Origin: Uloborus plumipes
Lineage: Eukaryota > Arthropoda > Arachnida > Araneae > Uloboridae
Assembly (NCBI GenBank): GCA_038373865.1
Contig: JAXGGA010001659.1
Coordinates: 62,001-126,000, forward strand
DNA length: 64,000 bases
Direction: 5' to 3'
In this document: positions 11,862 through 25,477 of the stretch, in pieces
Numbering within the stretch: position 1 is the first letter of the stretch
Layout of the letters: each line of letters opens with the position of its first letter
Notes under the pieces: generated by a model
What the model was told of the DNA's origin: nothing
The model's database searches: none
What the model saw: only the letters and a program-made list of their open reading frames with translations
Translations under genes and position numbers: made by a program

Positions 11862-13302
11862 ACAACTCCTTTGAATACTGTATTTTGAGTTAAACAATGA
11901 AAATATTAGCAGGAGTGACTAGGTAGTCTACTAATCTGAACGATGAAAATGAAGAAAATATATGTTTTGCAATGTAGAGTAAAATTCTTTGGCAAAACTT
12001 TTAAACAATTAAAACTCTTTACATCATATAGGAAACGTGTTTGTTACTTTTTATGAAGTCGATTATGCATTTATCTCTAAAACCTTTCTAAAATTACATC
12101 TTAAAGAGAAAAGGAAAACATAATCCTTTTTTCAAAAAGTTATGTTGAAAAAGAAATTTATTCGTACTTTGTTTTTCTTAGATGACATATGATTAGCCAA
12201 ATCAAAAATATATTTAAAAAAACTCCATTTGGAGTTTTAAAAGGTAATGCTCACACATTTTAAACGTTGATTTTTTTCGTTTATTCCTTTTTTCCATTGA
12301 TTTTTTTTCGCTTTAAATTTTTCAAAGCCACCTTATATTATTGCTTAACGAAAATTGTGTTGTGTCTATTAAATAAATTATTCATACGTATATCAAAAAT
12401 AAATATTAATTTCAGACAGTCAACTGTAAACAAAAACTAATCTGAAATATTTTATATATTGTCTCTTCTTCAAAATTGAAGGATAATAATAATTTTGCTT
12501 TAAAAAAAAGAAGTTATTCGTGAAAGGAATGGAAGCGTTTGAAACATAGAAAATACCGGTAATGCTCTGGGAGTGAATTTCCCTTGACAGCTGCTTTAGA
12601 CAGAAAGTAAAGTTAAAAGGTATTTGATTATTAATTGAATTAATTATCCATGAAACAGATGGAATTGAGATTGTTCCTGTTCTACTATTTTTACAACTCT
12701 AAAGGACTTTGTATTTCTGAAGTAATTTTTGAACTTATTTTCCCATTTCAAAACGATCATTAGAGAATTGTTTTAAAGAATGAGCATTAAACGCAGTCAT
12801 CTGTTTTCTATGTGTGCGTGTGTTTACATATCTGCTTGAATGGTTTATTCAATAATTTTATGTCACGATTTGCTGAAGGAATAACATTACAACTTTAGAA
12901 ATAATATCCAAAATTTAATAAGAATGCCTCATTGTTTCTATTTATTCTGGGAATTAGCTCAGAATTATTTAAAGTGAAAAGCTGAGCTTCCTATTTTTGT
13001 CTGGGAAATGTCAATAAGTTCATCTGCTTACTTAACTATTAGAGATTTAATGAGAAACGGTGGATAAGAATAGATGAGATGAACAATCGAATGAAGCAGA
13101 ATTTTCCGATAATGTAAGTTCGATCGATTGTATCAACATATACGTAATGAATTCATGGGAAGTTTCGCGGAGTCCATTAATATAATTGTTATGATACCTG
13201 CTAATGTGAGTTGCAGTTTTTGGTGAATGAACTGAATTCGGTGTTCGACAATGGTTTTCAATGGTCTTAATGCTTTAATTTGGTTGCAACATAGCTTTGC
13301 TG

Positions 13303-13570
13303 TCTTAACTAATGGTTAACGTTAAATCTCCTATCTTTACTTTTTACCTGCCCCATACTATCCTACCCAATAACTACGTGCCCAACTACGTCTAAATTAT
13401 TTGTTTTTTCAGAAAAATCTTTAATTGTGCGTATTAATTTTTAATTAATAGTTAACATAAACTCTTTTATTTTTACTCTGTACCTTCCCTATGCCATCCT
13501 GCCCAATAACTATCTGACCACCTACGTCTAAATTATTTGTTGTTTCAACAAGATTCTTAATTGTGTGTCC
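13303..13570 (+). repeat. Diverged tandem duplication, period about 136 bp
   Basis: Both halves contain GTTAAC, then TACCTGCCCCATACTATCC or TACCTTCCCTATGCCATCC, then CCCAATAACTA, then CTACGTCTAAATTATTTG. Divergence indicates an old duplication. Confidence 0.85.
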
Positions 13571-14042
13571 TTTTTATACACCACTGATTTCCTGGGATTG
13601 TTGTTCCAACATCATCAGAATAAAACTTGATTATAAATGGTTGTTAAAGATTATTAACAAATAATATATTTAATAAATAAAGTGACCCCTCAATTCGAAG
13701 AAAAAAATTGTATAAGCGAAAAGACATAACAAAGAACAAACAAAATCATGCGAGTAGTATCCTAGTTAAATTTCCGCGTTAAATACTCTTAAATTTATCT
13801 CTTATAATTTAAATACCTGTAATTAGAATTACAAAAATATTCAGTTAGTTACATTTTTAAGTTTTCAGGCTGCTTTAATTGTACTTTTAATAGTTCGCAG
13901 TTTTGAAAAAAATGTAATTATCTAGGTACAGTTAAAATTAAAGGATGTGTTACATTAAAAATTATTAAACTAAAAAATATTTCTTTAGCCATTCAGTATT
14001 GAGTTACTGTTTAGATTTATTTTGAAAGAAATTAGATGTATT

Positions 14043-14695
14043 TGCGTAACGCCAGACACCCTTATTTTATTTTTAGAAAAGTATAAATTATTATCAACGT
14101 GTATATCTTGCATAAAATTAATGCATTATCATATTAGTATAATAGCAACTCGTTTCACGAAGCAATAGGACAATAAGATTAAATATCATTACTTTTCAGA
14201 ACTATTGCTGTACGTTGTCGACCTTTTTAACAGCGTATTTATATCTTATACTTTGCCTTTTTATGTGCCGAAATTAATTCATTTTTTCTTTGTCTGTACC
14301 GGGAATTAAAAGTTTGTAAATAGTTATGCAGTTACATTCAGCAATAGTAGCATTTATAAAGATTCCCAATTTAAACTAACTTCTGAAATCCTATGTTACA
14401 TTGAATATTATTTAACGATTTAAAAAAAGTAATTAAAAAAAATAATGTTAGGTATTTTTAGCGTATTTTGAATAAATTAAATTGTGTTTCCATAACTCCC
14501 GCCACCGTCAATTTATATTTTAACAAATAACAAAATTAATCACTGCAGTTTTCTTCCATTAAAGCGATTACACTATCATATTAGTATAATAGTAACTAGA
14601 TTCACGGAACACCAGGACTGAGCGGCGTTATTTTTTTGGAACATTACTCTGCGATGTCTATCTTTTTATTAGCCTAAAGCGCACAACACCTGCAG
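14043..14695 (+). repeat. Diverged direct duplication, period about 440 bp
   Basis: TATCATATTAGTATAATAG followed by AACT and TTCACG occurs near 14129 and again near 14574. Weaker similarity continues through a GTCTATCTTTTT-like segment. Confidence 0.6.
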
Positions 14696-15094
14696 AGCAT
14701 TCCCGTTGTAGTTCAATTTCCCTCTCATCCCTATCCATCAAACTTTCAATCCTACCTAGCAGATTAACTACTGCGGCCTGTCATCTCTGATACGAATGGC
14801 AGAGCAATTTGGATCTGTGAAGGTTTAGCGTTATGATGGCCGGTTGTATCCTCACACAGATATTATCCATCTAACCTACTCCAGAGCCCGGCTTCTGATG
14901 CTAAAACGTTATCGTATGCACCGAGGCATAGGATCGTCATTACGTATTGAGTGTAATGTGCATTTGATGGGCAGTTGAAGAGGTGCAAAGCCATTTCAAT
15001 AGGAAAGAGTGCACTGCCATCAATAGCTCATCAGTTGAATATGTTCGATATGCGCCTGTCGTCTAGATTTTCAAAATACAAAGTTTCTTTTTCG

Positions 15095-15625
15095 CTAGGT
15101 TTTTTCCCCTTTCTGTTGTACATAATATCCAGGTTTCAGGTTTGATGTTTGAATGTCCCTTTAATGTCTTAGCCACGACAGTGTTTCTTTTGATATGGAA
15201 ATTGAAAATGCATACTTACTGAGTTTTTTAGCTGCTCGTTTCAAATTTTAGTGTATAGTGTCAGCATAGTGTCAGCAAGTATAGTGTGTAAGGGTGCGTA
15301 GAAGCATAAATTATTATCTATAAGCATATTGTTGCTAATAGATGAGCAGATTTATGCTGTTTTTTTATCTCCTTTCTATTTTAGATGATATCCAGGATTC
15401 AGGTTCGATTTTTAAATGTCCATTAATGTCTTAGCAACACTGTCCACAACAGTGTTTGTTTTGTTATCGTAATTGAAAATGCATACTTACCGAGTTTAAT
15501 TGATTATTGGATCAAGACTTTATTGCATATTGTCGGCACTGTAATGCATATGTGAATGTTCGAGTATAGTGTTTTAGGGTGAGTGAATCATAAAATATCC
15601 TCCATGAACATATTTTTCTTATGCA
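15095..15625 (+). repeat. Diverged tandem duplication, period about 263 bp
   Basis: The halves share ATATCCAGG, TTCAGGTT, AATGTCTTAGC, AACAGTGTTTGTTTTG-like text and AATTGAAAATGCATACTTAC. Further on they share GTATAGTGT and AAGCATA-like segments. Confidence 0.75.
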
Positions 15626-17725
15626 TAATATGACATAAAGTACGGGGTGAGCACAAATTATATGCTAAGGAACGCCGTACTTCCTCCAGTACTTGTAACA
15701 ATCCTTTGTTTCAATTTATAGTTCGTGTACATTGTGCACAGCTAAGAAGCTCTCTTCATCCTTCCATTAAAAGAAAAAAAACACTTTAGAAACATGTTTG
15801 AAATTTGTTTTCCATTCTAATTTTCCCTCAGTCTTCTTCCTTTGACTGATTCACTGTTAAATGGGACTTGAAGCGGAGAAAATTGTTCGTATTTTCTACG
15901 AATCAGTCAGAAAAAATAAAGGCAAAGTTTGAAAGAAAAAAATATTTTTACAAAAGAGAAAAAAAACAGAAATTAAGTAAACATTTGTTCATGATAAGCT
16001 GTATTTTTATCTGTGTAACTCTTCACACAAATTTAAGTGTCAATTCAAATATGGAGCTTACTTCAGAAAAACTTGCTGAGTCAATCATATAGTAGAATAT
16101 CTAAGTGATTTGCCCTACCAAACTTACAAACATGCATTTAAATAATTAATAATAACTCTTATTACCTAAGCTAATTAAAAAGTTACGAACCACATGTTCT
16201 TAAACCAGTGTGAAGCTTTCGACAAAGGGCCATTAGTAAAGGGGAAATATTTAGATAACATCAGACATGCAAAAGACGAGTTTGTTCCCCAGAATTACTT
16301 GGTGAACCAATAGACTGTTGTAAATAAATTAAATATTTAAGAAATTTTGATTTCTTATTAATGTTAATTTATGGTTAGCAATTACAGTTGTGACAGTACT
16401 GTATGAATTTTACAGTACGAGAAGATCTATTCAAATACTCTGTGCGAATAGTTTGTAAACAAAGTCTAGAAAATTAAAATACAAAGTACATTATTTCTTT
16501 ATTAATCATAGTCCATACATATTTGGCTCTTCCACATTCGAGACAGCAATAAATATAACGTGATAATAAATTTTATTGTAAATAAACAGAGGTTGACAAG
16601 AGCAGTTTTACAGGACTGCTATTGTTTGAATCGAAAATGTCTAAACCATTTAAGCATTAACTAAAAACTTATGAATATATTTTTTTTAAGTTTGGAGACT
16701 GCACACAACATTACATGCCAAAAACAACACATGATAACCAGAAAAAATACTTCTACGATTTTTTTATGAATTTGAATGAAGTTTACATTAGTTTTGAACT
16801 CACTGATAACTGCTTTCATTTCCATCAAATTACTTTTCCAAACTAGCCGTGACTAAACTTGCCCGATTTATGAAAAAAATAGAAACATTTTGATAATTTT
16901 CTCATGTGGTAATAAATGTCATAAGCAATACACAAACGGTATCCTTTTGAGAACCTAAAGTAATTTAGAGACTTGCTTCTCTTAACAACTACTATCAGCA
17001 TCTCTCTGATTATCACAGACATCAATCAGCTGTAAAGTCTGTTCCAAGTGAACTCTCAAGCGTCGAGCACTTCACTCTGTCTAGAAGGAATTAATAGCTA
17101 AGTACATGAATCTATCCTCCTAAAACAAGACATATTCCTTGTCCTTGCTGTTATATGGTTATTTATCAGCAACCATTATACTTAGCGGACTTGGATCCAT
17201 CAATGTATTTTCTCAGAACAACAATAAATTTGCGGAACAAAGGGTTTTTCTTTTCATATTTTAAAATACCATAACCATTTTTAAATATTATGATCAACGA
17301 AGTTTTAAAGGTTTTTCGTGCTTATGTTAATGAAATCTTGACTAATTTATTAAATTGCGCACATTAACTTTGGGAATATATATAAATGTTCACTTTAGTT
17401 AACTGAAAATAACCTAACGAATGCGTAGTAGTGCTGGTTCATATTAAAGCTACCCATCTAAAATTATATGATTTAGACCATCTTTCATCCGAATCTGTAT
17501 TGTGGATTTCAACTGTAACGATCCAAACGTACTGGGAAACATTATCTAGCAGTGGGGAGAAGGCAAAATTCTTTTGCTTTCTGCCTTGACAAGAATTACA
17601 CTGTACTACAGACACATAGCCTATATTTACAACTCATCAAAACTCCTTTTCTAAAAATTATTTTAATTGCAATTTGAGAGCTTCATTTATAAATGTAACT
17701 TTTTTTAATGTAACTTTTCTTTAAA

Positions 17726-17768
17726 GAATTTTATTTTATTTTATTGTATTTTATTTATTTATTTTTTC
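17726..17768 (+). repeat. (TTTTA)n-like simple repeat
   Basis: Irregular TTTTA and TTTA units. Confidence 0.85.
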
Positions 17769-19325
17769 TGCATTTCTTGACCGAGTGAATTCATCAAATA
17801 CTGTCGTATTGCAGCATATTTCGTAAATCTAACGAGCAAATTTTAAACTATTATCTCTATCCACCTATATAGCTGATTATCATTAATATAAACACTGAAA
17901 TGCGTAAGATGTAATGTAAATAGCATGCACGCTTTTCGAAATATCATAAAAAGAGCTAAACAATACTAGGAAAATACAGCTTGTGTGAGCATTTTCAACA
18001 CTTTTCCTGTAACAAGTTACCGATGTTTTTTTTTTGTACGTTAAACGTCCAGAACATTGCAGAAATATAAATCAGAAAAATTAAACGCAAACTTCAGAGA
18101 AAACGAATATAAATTGAATTATTAACAAAATATAGCTAAGATTTCTAAACTTCAGTTGTCCAGAAACCAAGACCTGATGATGATAAGTAATTGTTTACGT
18201 TTTACTTGCAAACAAATTAAATGCGCTCCAAATTCCATCAGTGCCAAGTAAAACTCGATAGTGTGCTTTTCTTCGATTTCACAAGACGTTTTTTCAAACG
18301 AGTTGTGACCCCAGTCATCTGGATTTTTTAAGTATTTTACTTTTAAAAATGTTCATGCTTTTAATATTCAAAAAGCGATGAAGTAATGTATAAAGGAGCA
18401 TACTTTACGTTACAAGTTTATTATCTAGAAAATCAATAAATTTCCAAATTTTTAATAAAAATGAGGCTAACATATTCACTGCTTCAAAAATCTGCTCTTT
18501 ATTACTATCAGTAAATTTTTAAAACATACTGCTGCACCAATATGGGACTAATATAGTTTTTAAAAAAGCAAATAAATGAAGTCAGCTAATTAAGACACTA
18601 GCATATGAAAGTTGGTATCATACCGAGTAATTACACTTAAAGATGATTAAATACAACTAAAATTTTTGAACGAAAATAAAACTTTAATAAATGGGAAGAA
18701 AAATTTTGCAATGCATACAGCTATTATAAAAGTGTTAAATGTTTTTTTTTCGTTGGAAAATATTAAAATGCCCAAATCAGAACGTGAAGAAAAAATATTT
18801 AAGAAAAATCAAACTATAAAAAAGTGGTAAAACTTTTGAAATATTAAATTGCTTGAGATAATTTTTCGAAAACTTGTTTTTGTCGAGTTAGGGATAATCA
18901 AATTTAGTGAAAGAGTGGATGAATTTAATAATAAAAAGGTGTCGCATAAAAAGCGCTTAGGTTGTTAAGTCAAGATAAGCCACAACTTAACATAAAATTA
19001 AATCTTTAGAGAGTAGCATGGAAAGTGTTCTTAAATCTAATAAACTGAAAGAAAAGCTGATGTGTTATGAAGTACATTCATTATTTATGTCTAATTTACT
19101 AAAGTTTTAGTTTTTATAAAAGGAAACAAGATGTTGCTAGAGGAGATAAAGAGTTAAATTCAGGTTTAAGTTTTCGAGGCAAAATATACCTTTAGTTTAT
19201 GTTTGAATCAATATTTTGCGTATTGACGCAAAGGCAAGTGTTTTAATTAAAGGAGAAAACTAATAACTACCTTAAGAATCAATCCAACTCTTTATAAAAT
19301 ATATAATATTTAAAATATATATGTA

Positions 19326-19687
19326 GGGGATCGGGGGATATAGTGAAATTGTTGAGATAATGCTTTCAAAATGAACAAATTAGAAAATAGCACATAAAGA
19401 AATAGGTTATTTTTTGTATTTTTTAATAAAACTTAAAATTGGAACTTTTTTTTTTGTTTGAATTTTTTTTTCACTTTTTTTTCAAAGAGCAAAATGGAAG
19501 CAAAAATATTTTTCTGAAAAAAATGTTGATATTTGATTATTCAAAATGTGTTTTATCAAATGGAAGAGTAAATAATAATACATTAAAGAATAAATGAATA
19601 CGGAAGTGATTTAGTACCTGATTGTATAAGTAAACGAAATAAAATATTTCACTTTGCCCCGTTACTTCACTTTGCTCCACAATCCCT
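19326..19687. mobile_element. TA-type MITE, probably pogo-like
   Basis: The left end is GGGGATCGGGGGATATAGTG; the right end inverted is AGGGATTGTGGAGCAAAGTG. TA flanks both (19324-19325 and 19688-19689). A second TTTCACTTTGCCCC phrase sits just inside the right end. G-rich termini and repeated phrases resemble the 8821-9348 element, but the interior is different and non-coding. Confidence 0.65.
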
Positions 19688-19689
19688 TA

Positions 19690-22600
19690 CTCTAACTATG
19701 CAGTTTAAAAATTGATGCAAGGTGTAAATAACGTTTTAAACTGTTTTATAACTCTGCAAATCAAACACAGACAAATGTTGAGACTTGATTTATTAAAAAA
19801 TTCTTTTAAAAAAATATTATACCTTAATGCAAATTACACAAACTGCATTGCCTTGATCTTGCTTACCGATCATTTATCCTTTGGAGCCCGGGGTAAATGA
19901 TTAGTCCTTTCAGTATAGCAATTGTACTGAAAGTACTTTGCTCTCGGAAAATAAGTTGGAATGACAATACGTGCTAAATTATTTTTCTTGAGCCTTACAA
20001 ATTCTAAAACTTCGGACATAATGTCTTCTGATGGATATGATGTATGGACTAATAAATTCACTTACTTATATTTATTAATGTCTTTTTAGAAAGCAAAGCT
20101 TGCTTTGGGAACGCTTCTTAGTTTATTTCTCTTGCAGGTAATATGACTCTTATTTGGTTATTATGAGGTTAAGCCTCGTGTAGAATTAATGCTTTGAGAA
20201 TGAACTTTGCAGTGGGTAGTTTGATGGAAATGGATGTTATTATTTTCTATAGTATTTTTGAAGCTGTAATAAAAATAGCAGAATGCAAAGAACTTGTTGG
20301 CATTTCTCAACGGCTACGAATCTTTTTTTCTTTGATTTTTCAGCGCAACAAAATAATCAGCAAGAAATGATTTATTCAAAATCATTTCATTATAAAATGT
20401 AAGGAAAATGTTCTGCTGAGTACTTAAAAATAAGCCTGGTAGAATCATAAACAAAATGTAAAAAAATAAAGAATGAAAACGATGAACAATTAATTTAGTA
20501 TTAGCAAGGAGAAAATACGCGAGCAAGAAGTATATGTATATCACTGAAGAAAACATAAAGCATAGGAAAAAAGTTTCCCTCAAAGCAAAATAATATTTTT
20601 GCTTTCCCTAGCTGTTATTACCAAAATGGTTGCCAAAACTTACACTTTTATGCCGAAAATGAAATAAACAATACAATTTCTGTGCCGGTTAGCAGCGAAA
20701 ATATTGTCTACCAAGATTCTTCTTGTCACACTGAGTCAGCACTGACTACTGTGAAAATAAATTGCTAGGATAACCGGGAAATATGAATAAAAGTCTTGAA
20801 AGGGCTCCTCTGATTGCTAACGTAAAAACAAGTTAAAGTTAGGAAAATCAGCAAGTAAGTGTGAAAAGTGGAAGAAATTTCTCTTTTTTCTAACCTGATA
20901 ATAGCTATATTTTTGCGTTTAAAATGGAAATAACAGCAGAATTTGCATTTTTATTACAAACGGAGGGATTTTGTTCTGTGAGTTAACGTCATCGTATTGA
21001 GCCAACACTAACAGCAAAAATATACTAAAAAAATAACTGTAAATTGTGAATTCAAGTCTAGTATTTGTTTTTCATTTTCCTGCTAGTGAAAATCTAGTGC
21101 AAATATGAATAACTCTAATAAAACGAACTAAAATGCTTCGACTTTGTTAGCTTTACAGCCACTAGGGACTTTAGCCTACCGTGCAATAATTTAGGAATCA
21201 GACTGATCATTAGCCTTGGTCTTTTCAACGAATATTTTAAAATGTAAGAAATTATTTAAGTCTTTTGCAATATTAATTGATTGAACTTACGCTTCCATAT
21301 ACAGTAAATAGCTTATTCATTTAATTTGACTTCTCGTTGCAAAGCTTCTTTCCAGTGAATATCTTCCTAGACTCAGCAGCAAAAACTAATAACTACGATT
21401 ATTGCGGGTTTAGGGCCGAAACTCTATTAATGCTTTGTCACTCTAGTTTAAAAACTTTTCAAAGGAAAAGTGGAAAGAAAGAAATCACTCTTCTCTTTTT
21501 TACATAGTTGTAAAAAACACCAATAAAACTAATACTAGATATACTTCCAATGTAAAAATAGGGAAATACATAAATAACCTGTTAAAAAACATTTAAGGTA
21601 TTTTAGAGCCACATAGAAGTGTATAGTATACACCAGGAATAATTTTAGACTGAATAAAAAGCGTAATAACTGATTAGATACGTTTACAATATTCTAACAT
21701 GTGGCATTTTTTTCTGTATTTATTTATGTTGCATACTTCTCGAGCACTCGCAGCTACTTCACTGTTCACCATTTGTGACATTATAAGTGGATTTTTATAA
21801 TAAATCTTTAGTTCTATGTTCATGCATTTCTCAAACAATCAAAATTATGATAACAGAAATTAAAATCAAAGCAACTAAGTTAAATGGAATGACTTAAGCA
21901 TCCAAAAATTTCCCGGATAAACTGATTCCCTATATGAATCCCTAACTGGAGACAAAGAGACAGAAATAAGGTGTTTCAGAAATTATCTGAGAAAGATAAC
22001 AAAAAGAAACACGAACCATCTTGCGACCGTTCGAAGAATAAATGAGTTCGAAGAAATGACGAGGAAATCTACCAACGTCAGAACACAAAGATAAAAACTC
22101 ACGCCATAGAAGGTGCCCTCCCGGGGGTAGATCAGAACTAAGAAAGTATCCTACCCTGAGAAAGAAGGGCAAATAGAATGGACAACTAATCCACAATCAA
22201 TACTTGAGCTCTTAGGAAGATGGTAATGTGCTTACCCATCTTTGCGAACTTCTTATCATCCGTCATATGCTGAGAGAAACATGATTAGAATGTGTCGGTT
22301 CGCATTTGTTCACACATCCATCCCTGGTGGAATGATTTCAACGAAATTCTTTAGAAAGATATCAAGCATGGTCTTAGACTGGAAATTGTTTCTTGATATT
22401 TTTTGAACATTTTCTATTATAGAATTTTTTAAGTAGTAGCTACCGTTTCAATGTAAACGCTTTCAAAGCTTTTACTCTTTAAAAAAATAGACTACTTTAG
22501 CAACAGAGGCCTTTGCGTGGCTTTGTAATAGAAGCTTCGCATAATATGCTGCAGGCCGTGAGTTTGATTCCCACTAACGCCCTGGGTGTTGGTTCTTCTC

Positions 22601-24053
22601 AATGTGCTGCAAATCTGTCTTTTGTTGTCTTATATGTAAGTAAATAATGTTCAATCTCACGGAGAAATGGCATCCAGTCTGTCCGTAGTGTTCATTGAAT
22701 ATGAACACCTAAACAACAACCTTAGCCACATATTTTTATAACCTGAAATCATATTACCTCATTAGGCAAGATGCATCGTTTTTATATTTGTATTTAACGA
22801 GTGTTTGAAGCAATTCTTAAATGCTTCATTATAGCATGAAGTCCTGCTACTGCTGAATTCTTCGCGTACTTATATTAAAACACGGGATTTTTGTGAAGAA
22901 AATGAAATCACCCCTCAAATATCTGCAGTATTTGGATCGACATGTGTTCGTACCCTTTAGACTACTGTTGTGTAACTGTTAAGCTTTCCGGAAGAAATTT
23001 ATAGTACTTTATATCTTTGATATTACTTGCAATAAAAGTAATTTTATACCAGTATGTGGTACTTTTGAATATTTTATAACCGTCGTTGGGCTGGAACCGA
23101 AACAATTTGAACTGCTTTAACTTTGAATCACTGGATTTTATTTTTTATTGACAAATTTGTCTATATGACGTTATAAAAGGATCTGAAAATGTGGCATATA
23201 TAAAAATACAAAATTGTAACCCGATGTAACCCGAGAGTAATTTATAATTTACTAATCGAATATACTACATTTATAAAAAACGAATAGTTAAATCAATTAA
23301 ACTTAATAAGAGCAAAAAAAATTTTTTCAATCTTCTTTATTTAATTATTTTTATTATTTTTACAAAAATTCAAGTAATATACATATATATATATATATAT
23401 ATTAATATATCTTAAATTTACTACGCATGAGGACCTTCTTAAAATTAAAGAGTGAAGAATTCAGTTGAAGAAATGGAAATTAAAGTCAAATAAATAATGT
23501 AAAACTTTAGACTAAGAAGAAAAAAGAACAAGTAAGCAAGAGTACATTTTATCTTGAAATGTTTTTTTTTCCGCTTGATAAATATAAAGAAAAGTATTTT
23601 TTCAGTTTACCTGTGAGAACTGAAAGTAAACGTAGCTTAATTAAATGAAATCTGAGAAATATCATCATTTTAAATGTTCTTAATTCGAAGAAATAACATT
23701 TCCTTATTTCTGTTTTATGGAATCTTTGAGCATCCTTTTAATAATAAAACATCAGTTTCTGGTAGTAATTTTTCAAATAATAACCGGGGAAAAAATTCTT
23801 GACTTAAGCAATCCCCCAAATCAAGCTTAATTTTTGATGAGAGACAAAAAGTAAGATATTCATTGAGAAATTAAAGGGAAGTAAAACAAGTTTATCAACA
23901 AAAAAGTTTTAAAGCTCATTTAGTATATAATTTGAGTTATTTCAATCTAGAAACTAGAAATATTTTGACAGTATTTGTCTTTCCGCACGATTTGTATATT
24001 TAATAATATTATATAGAAACTCATTTTCATGTATCGATCTTTAGTATTGTACA
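19690..24053. other. AT-rich DNA, one SINE candidate
   Basis: Only the SINE-like segment at about 22.5 kb and a short (TA)n at about 23384-23402 stand out. Open frames here lack coding signatures. Confidence 0.55.
22505..22720 (+). mobile_element. Probable tRNA-derived SINE
   Basis: GTTTGATTCC at 22562-22571 matches a polymerase III B box in tRNA-like context. A weaker A-box-like TGGCTTTGTAATA starts at 22518, about 44 bases upstream, a normal spacing. The following 150 bp is GC-richer than its surroundings and non-coding. No poly-A tail or target duplication is clear, so the ends are approximate. It does not fold as an intact tRNA gene. Confidence 0.5.
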
Positions 24054-24055
24054 TA

Positions 24056-24104
24056 CACTGCTCGACATTGAAAATGCAACACCAAGAAGGAGTGGTCAGA
24101 AATT
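24056..24104 (+). repeat. Left TIR of the Tc1-like element
   Basis: This 49-bp segment is the exact reverse complement of 25427-25475. It starts CACTG directly after the TA target duplication. Binding by the transposase helix-turn-helix domains is expected from the family. Confidence 0.95.
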
Positions 24105-24298
24105 CATGCAAATTTTACCGTAGACGCACGTCACTGAGTTATGCAAATGATATGAAATGCGCAGCTCTCCGACGCACGTGAAGTAAGATATAAGAGAATG
24201 AAGTTGAAAAGTGGGCTATGTTCATGTTGGTTTTTCTGCCAGACTAATTATCGGAGAAATTTGGTTTTTGTCTCGAAGGATACGTGTGATAGGAGGAA

Positions 24299-25330
24299 AT
24301 GCCACGCCGTCTTCAACGAAGACACTTCCAGCATATAGACGACTTTACAAGGGGTATGGTGATCGGACTGAGAAGGGGAGGTTGGTCCATACGTCAAATT
24401 GCAGCTGATACCCACATGGATGCAAGCACTGTGCATCGCCTGTGTCGGAGATGGTTGGAAAGAGGAAATGTAGCCACATTGAGGGGTGCAGGTGCAGCCA
24501 GAGTGACGTCAGACCGCTTAGATCGACGGATTCACCGACAAGCTGTGGCGGACCCGCAAGTCACTTGTACGTCGATTCTGCAGCACGTGCAAGGTACCCT
24601 GGATGTTCCTGTGTCGACCAGAACCATTTCCCGTCGACTGGTTGCACGTGGCTTGCAATCACGGCGCCCGCTAAGAAGACTGCCATTGACCTCACAGCAC
24701 AGACTCCAACGTTTGGAATGGTGCCGGACCAGAGCGACGTGGATGGCAGAATGGTAAACCGTAGTGTTCTCAGATGAATCCCGCTTCTGTTTGTCCAGCG
24801 ATAGTCATCGCATACGTGTGTGGCGTCGACGTGGAGAAAGATCGAATCCGGCAGTAACTGTGGAACGCCCCACAGCGCGACAACGTGGCATAATGGTTTG
24901 GGGCGCTATTGCATACAATTCCGTATCACCTCTAGTTCGTATTCGGGGCACTATGACGGCCCAACGATATGTAGATAATGTACTGCGGCCGGTGGCAATC
25001 CCCTACCTTCAGGGTCTGGCAAATGCAATTTTTCAACAGGATAACGCCCGGCCTCACAGTGCTCGAATCAGCCAACACGCTCTACGAGGTGTACAGATGC
25101 TTTCCTGGCCACCATACTCTCCTGACTTGTCACCAATCGAACATGTGTGGGACGTGATTGGACGCCGTTTGCAGAACCTGTCACTGCCTCGTTCAGAGGA
25201 CGAACTGTGGCAAATGGTTGAAAGGGAATGGAGTGCCATCCCTCAGGACACCATCCGCAGGCTTATTAACTCCATGCCTAGACGTGTTTCTTCGTGCATC
25301 GCTGTCCGCGGTGGTCCTACTTCTTACTGA
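24299..25330 (+). pseudogene. Tc1-like transposase with one in-frame stop
   Basis: This is a cut-and-paste transposase of the Tc1 group, about 343 codons long, the usual family length. The ATG at 24299 was chosen because it follows a purine-rich leader and opens the conserved N-terminus. Residues about 15-50 form the first helix-turn-helix (GWSIRQIAADTHMDASTVHR), and about 70-125 the second. The catalytic domain holds FSDES (first Asp, residue 159), QQDNARPH (second Asp, 248) and SPIEHVW (Glu, 281). Only 32 residues separate the second Asp from the Glu, against 34 in classical Tc1. The codon at 24755-24757 is TAA; the frame resumes directly after it, so this is a point nonsense change, not a frameshift. 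It lies just before the first catalytic Asp, so the product would lack the catalytic domain. Shorter frames overlapping it are shadows. Confidence 0.95.
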
Positions 25331-25426
25331 GCCGACGCCGTCCTCGCTCTAAATTTTGCTTATTTATTTTGAAATAAATATCACTTATTGTTCCATGCTG
25401 TCTCTGTCTTCTTATCAAATTTCATC

Positions 25427-25475
25427 AATTTCTGACCACTCCTTCTTGGTGTTGCATTTTCAATGTCGAGCAGTG
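25427..25475 (-). repeat. Right TIR of the Tc1-like element
   Basis: This is the exact reverse complement of the left TIR, followed by TA at 25476-25477. Confidence 0.95.
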
Positions 25476-25477
25476 TA

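Larger units (their letters stand above)
11579..19323. other. AT-rich DNA with old duplications
   Basis: Apart from the duplications listed at 13.3-15.6 kb and a simple repeat at 17.7 kb, I see no feature. About 14690-15060 is GC-richer and complex, without an open frame of note. Confidence 0.55.
24056..25475 (+). mobile_element. Tc1/mariner-superfamily DNA transposon, nearly intact
   Basis: This 1420-bp element has 49-bp TIRs that match perfectly (24056-24104 and 25427-25475, beginning CACTGCTCGACATTG). Its TA target duplications are at 24054-24055 and 25476-25477. The TIR match continues imperfectly inward. One transposase frame fills the interior, and an AATAAA signal lies at 25373-25378 after the stop. 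Identical TIRs and an almost complete frame suggest a young insertion. The interior is markedly GC-richer than the host DNA. A single nonsense codon at 24755-24757 probably makes this copy non-autonomous. Confidence 0.97.

Noticed and set aside
24248..25352. Several other open frames across the Tc1-like transposase
   Set aside because: They are shadows in other frames of a GC-rich coding region.
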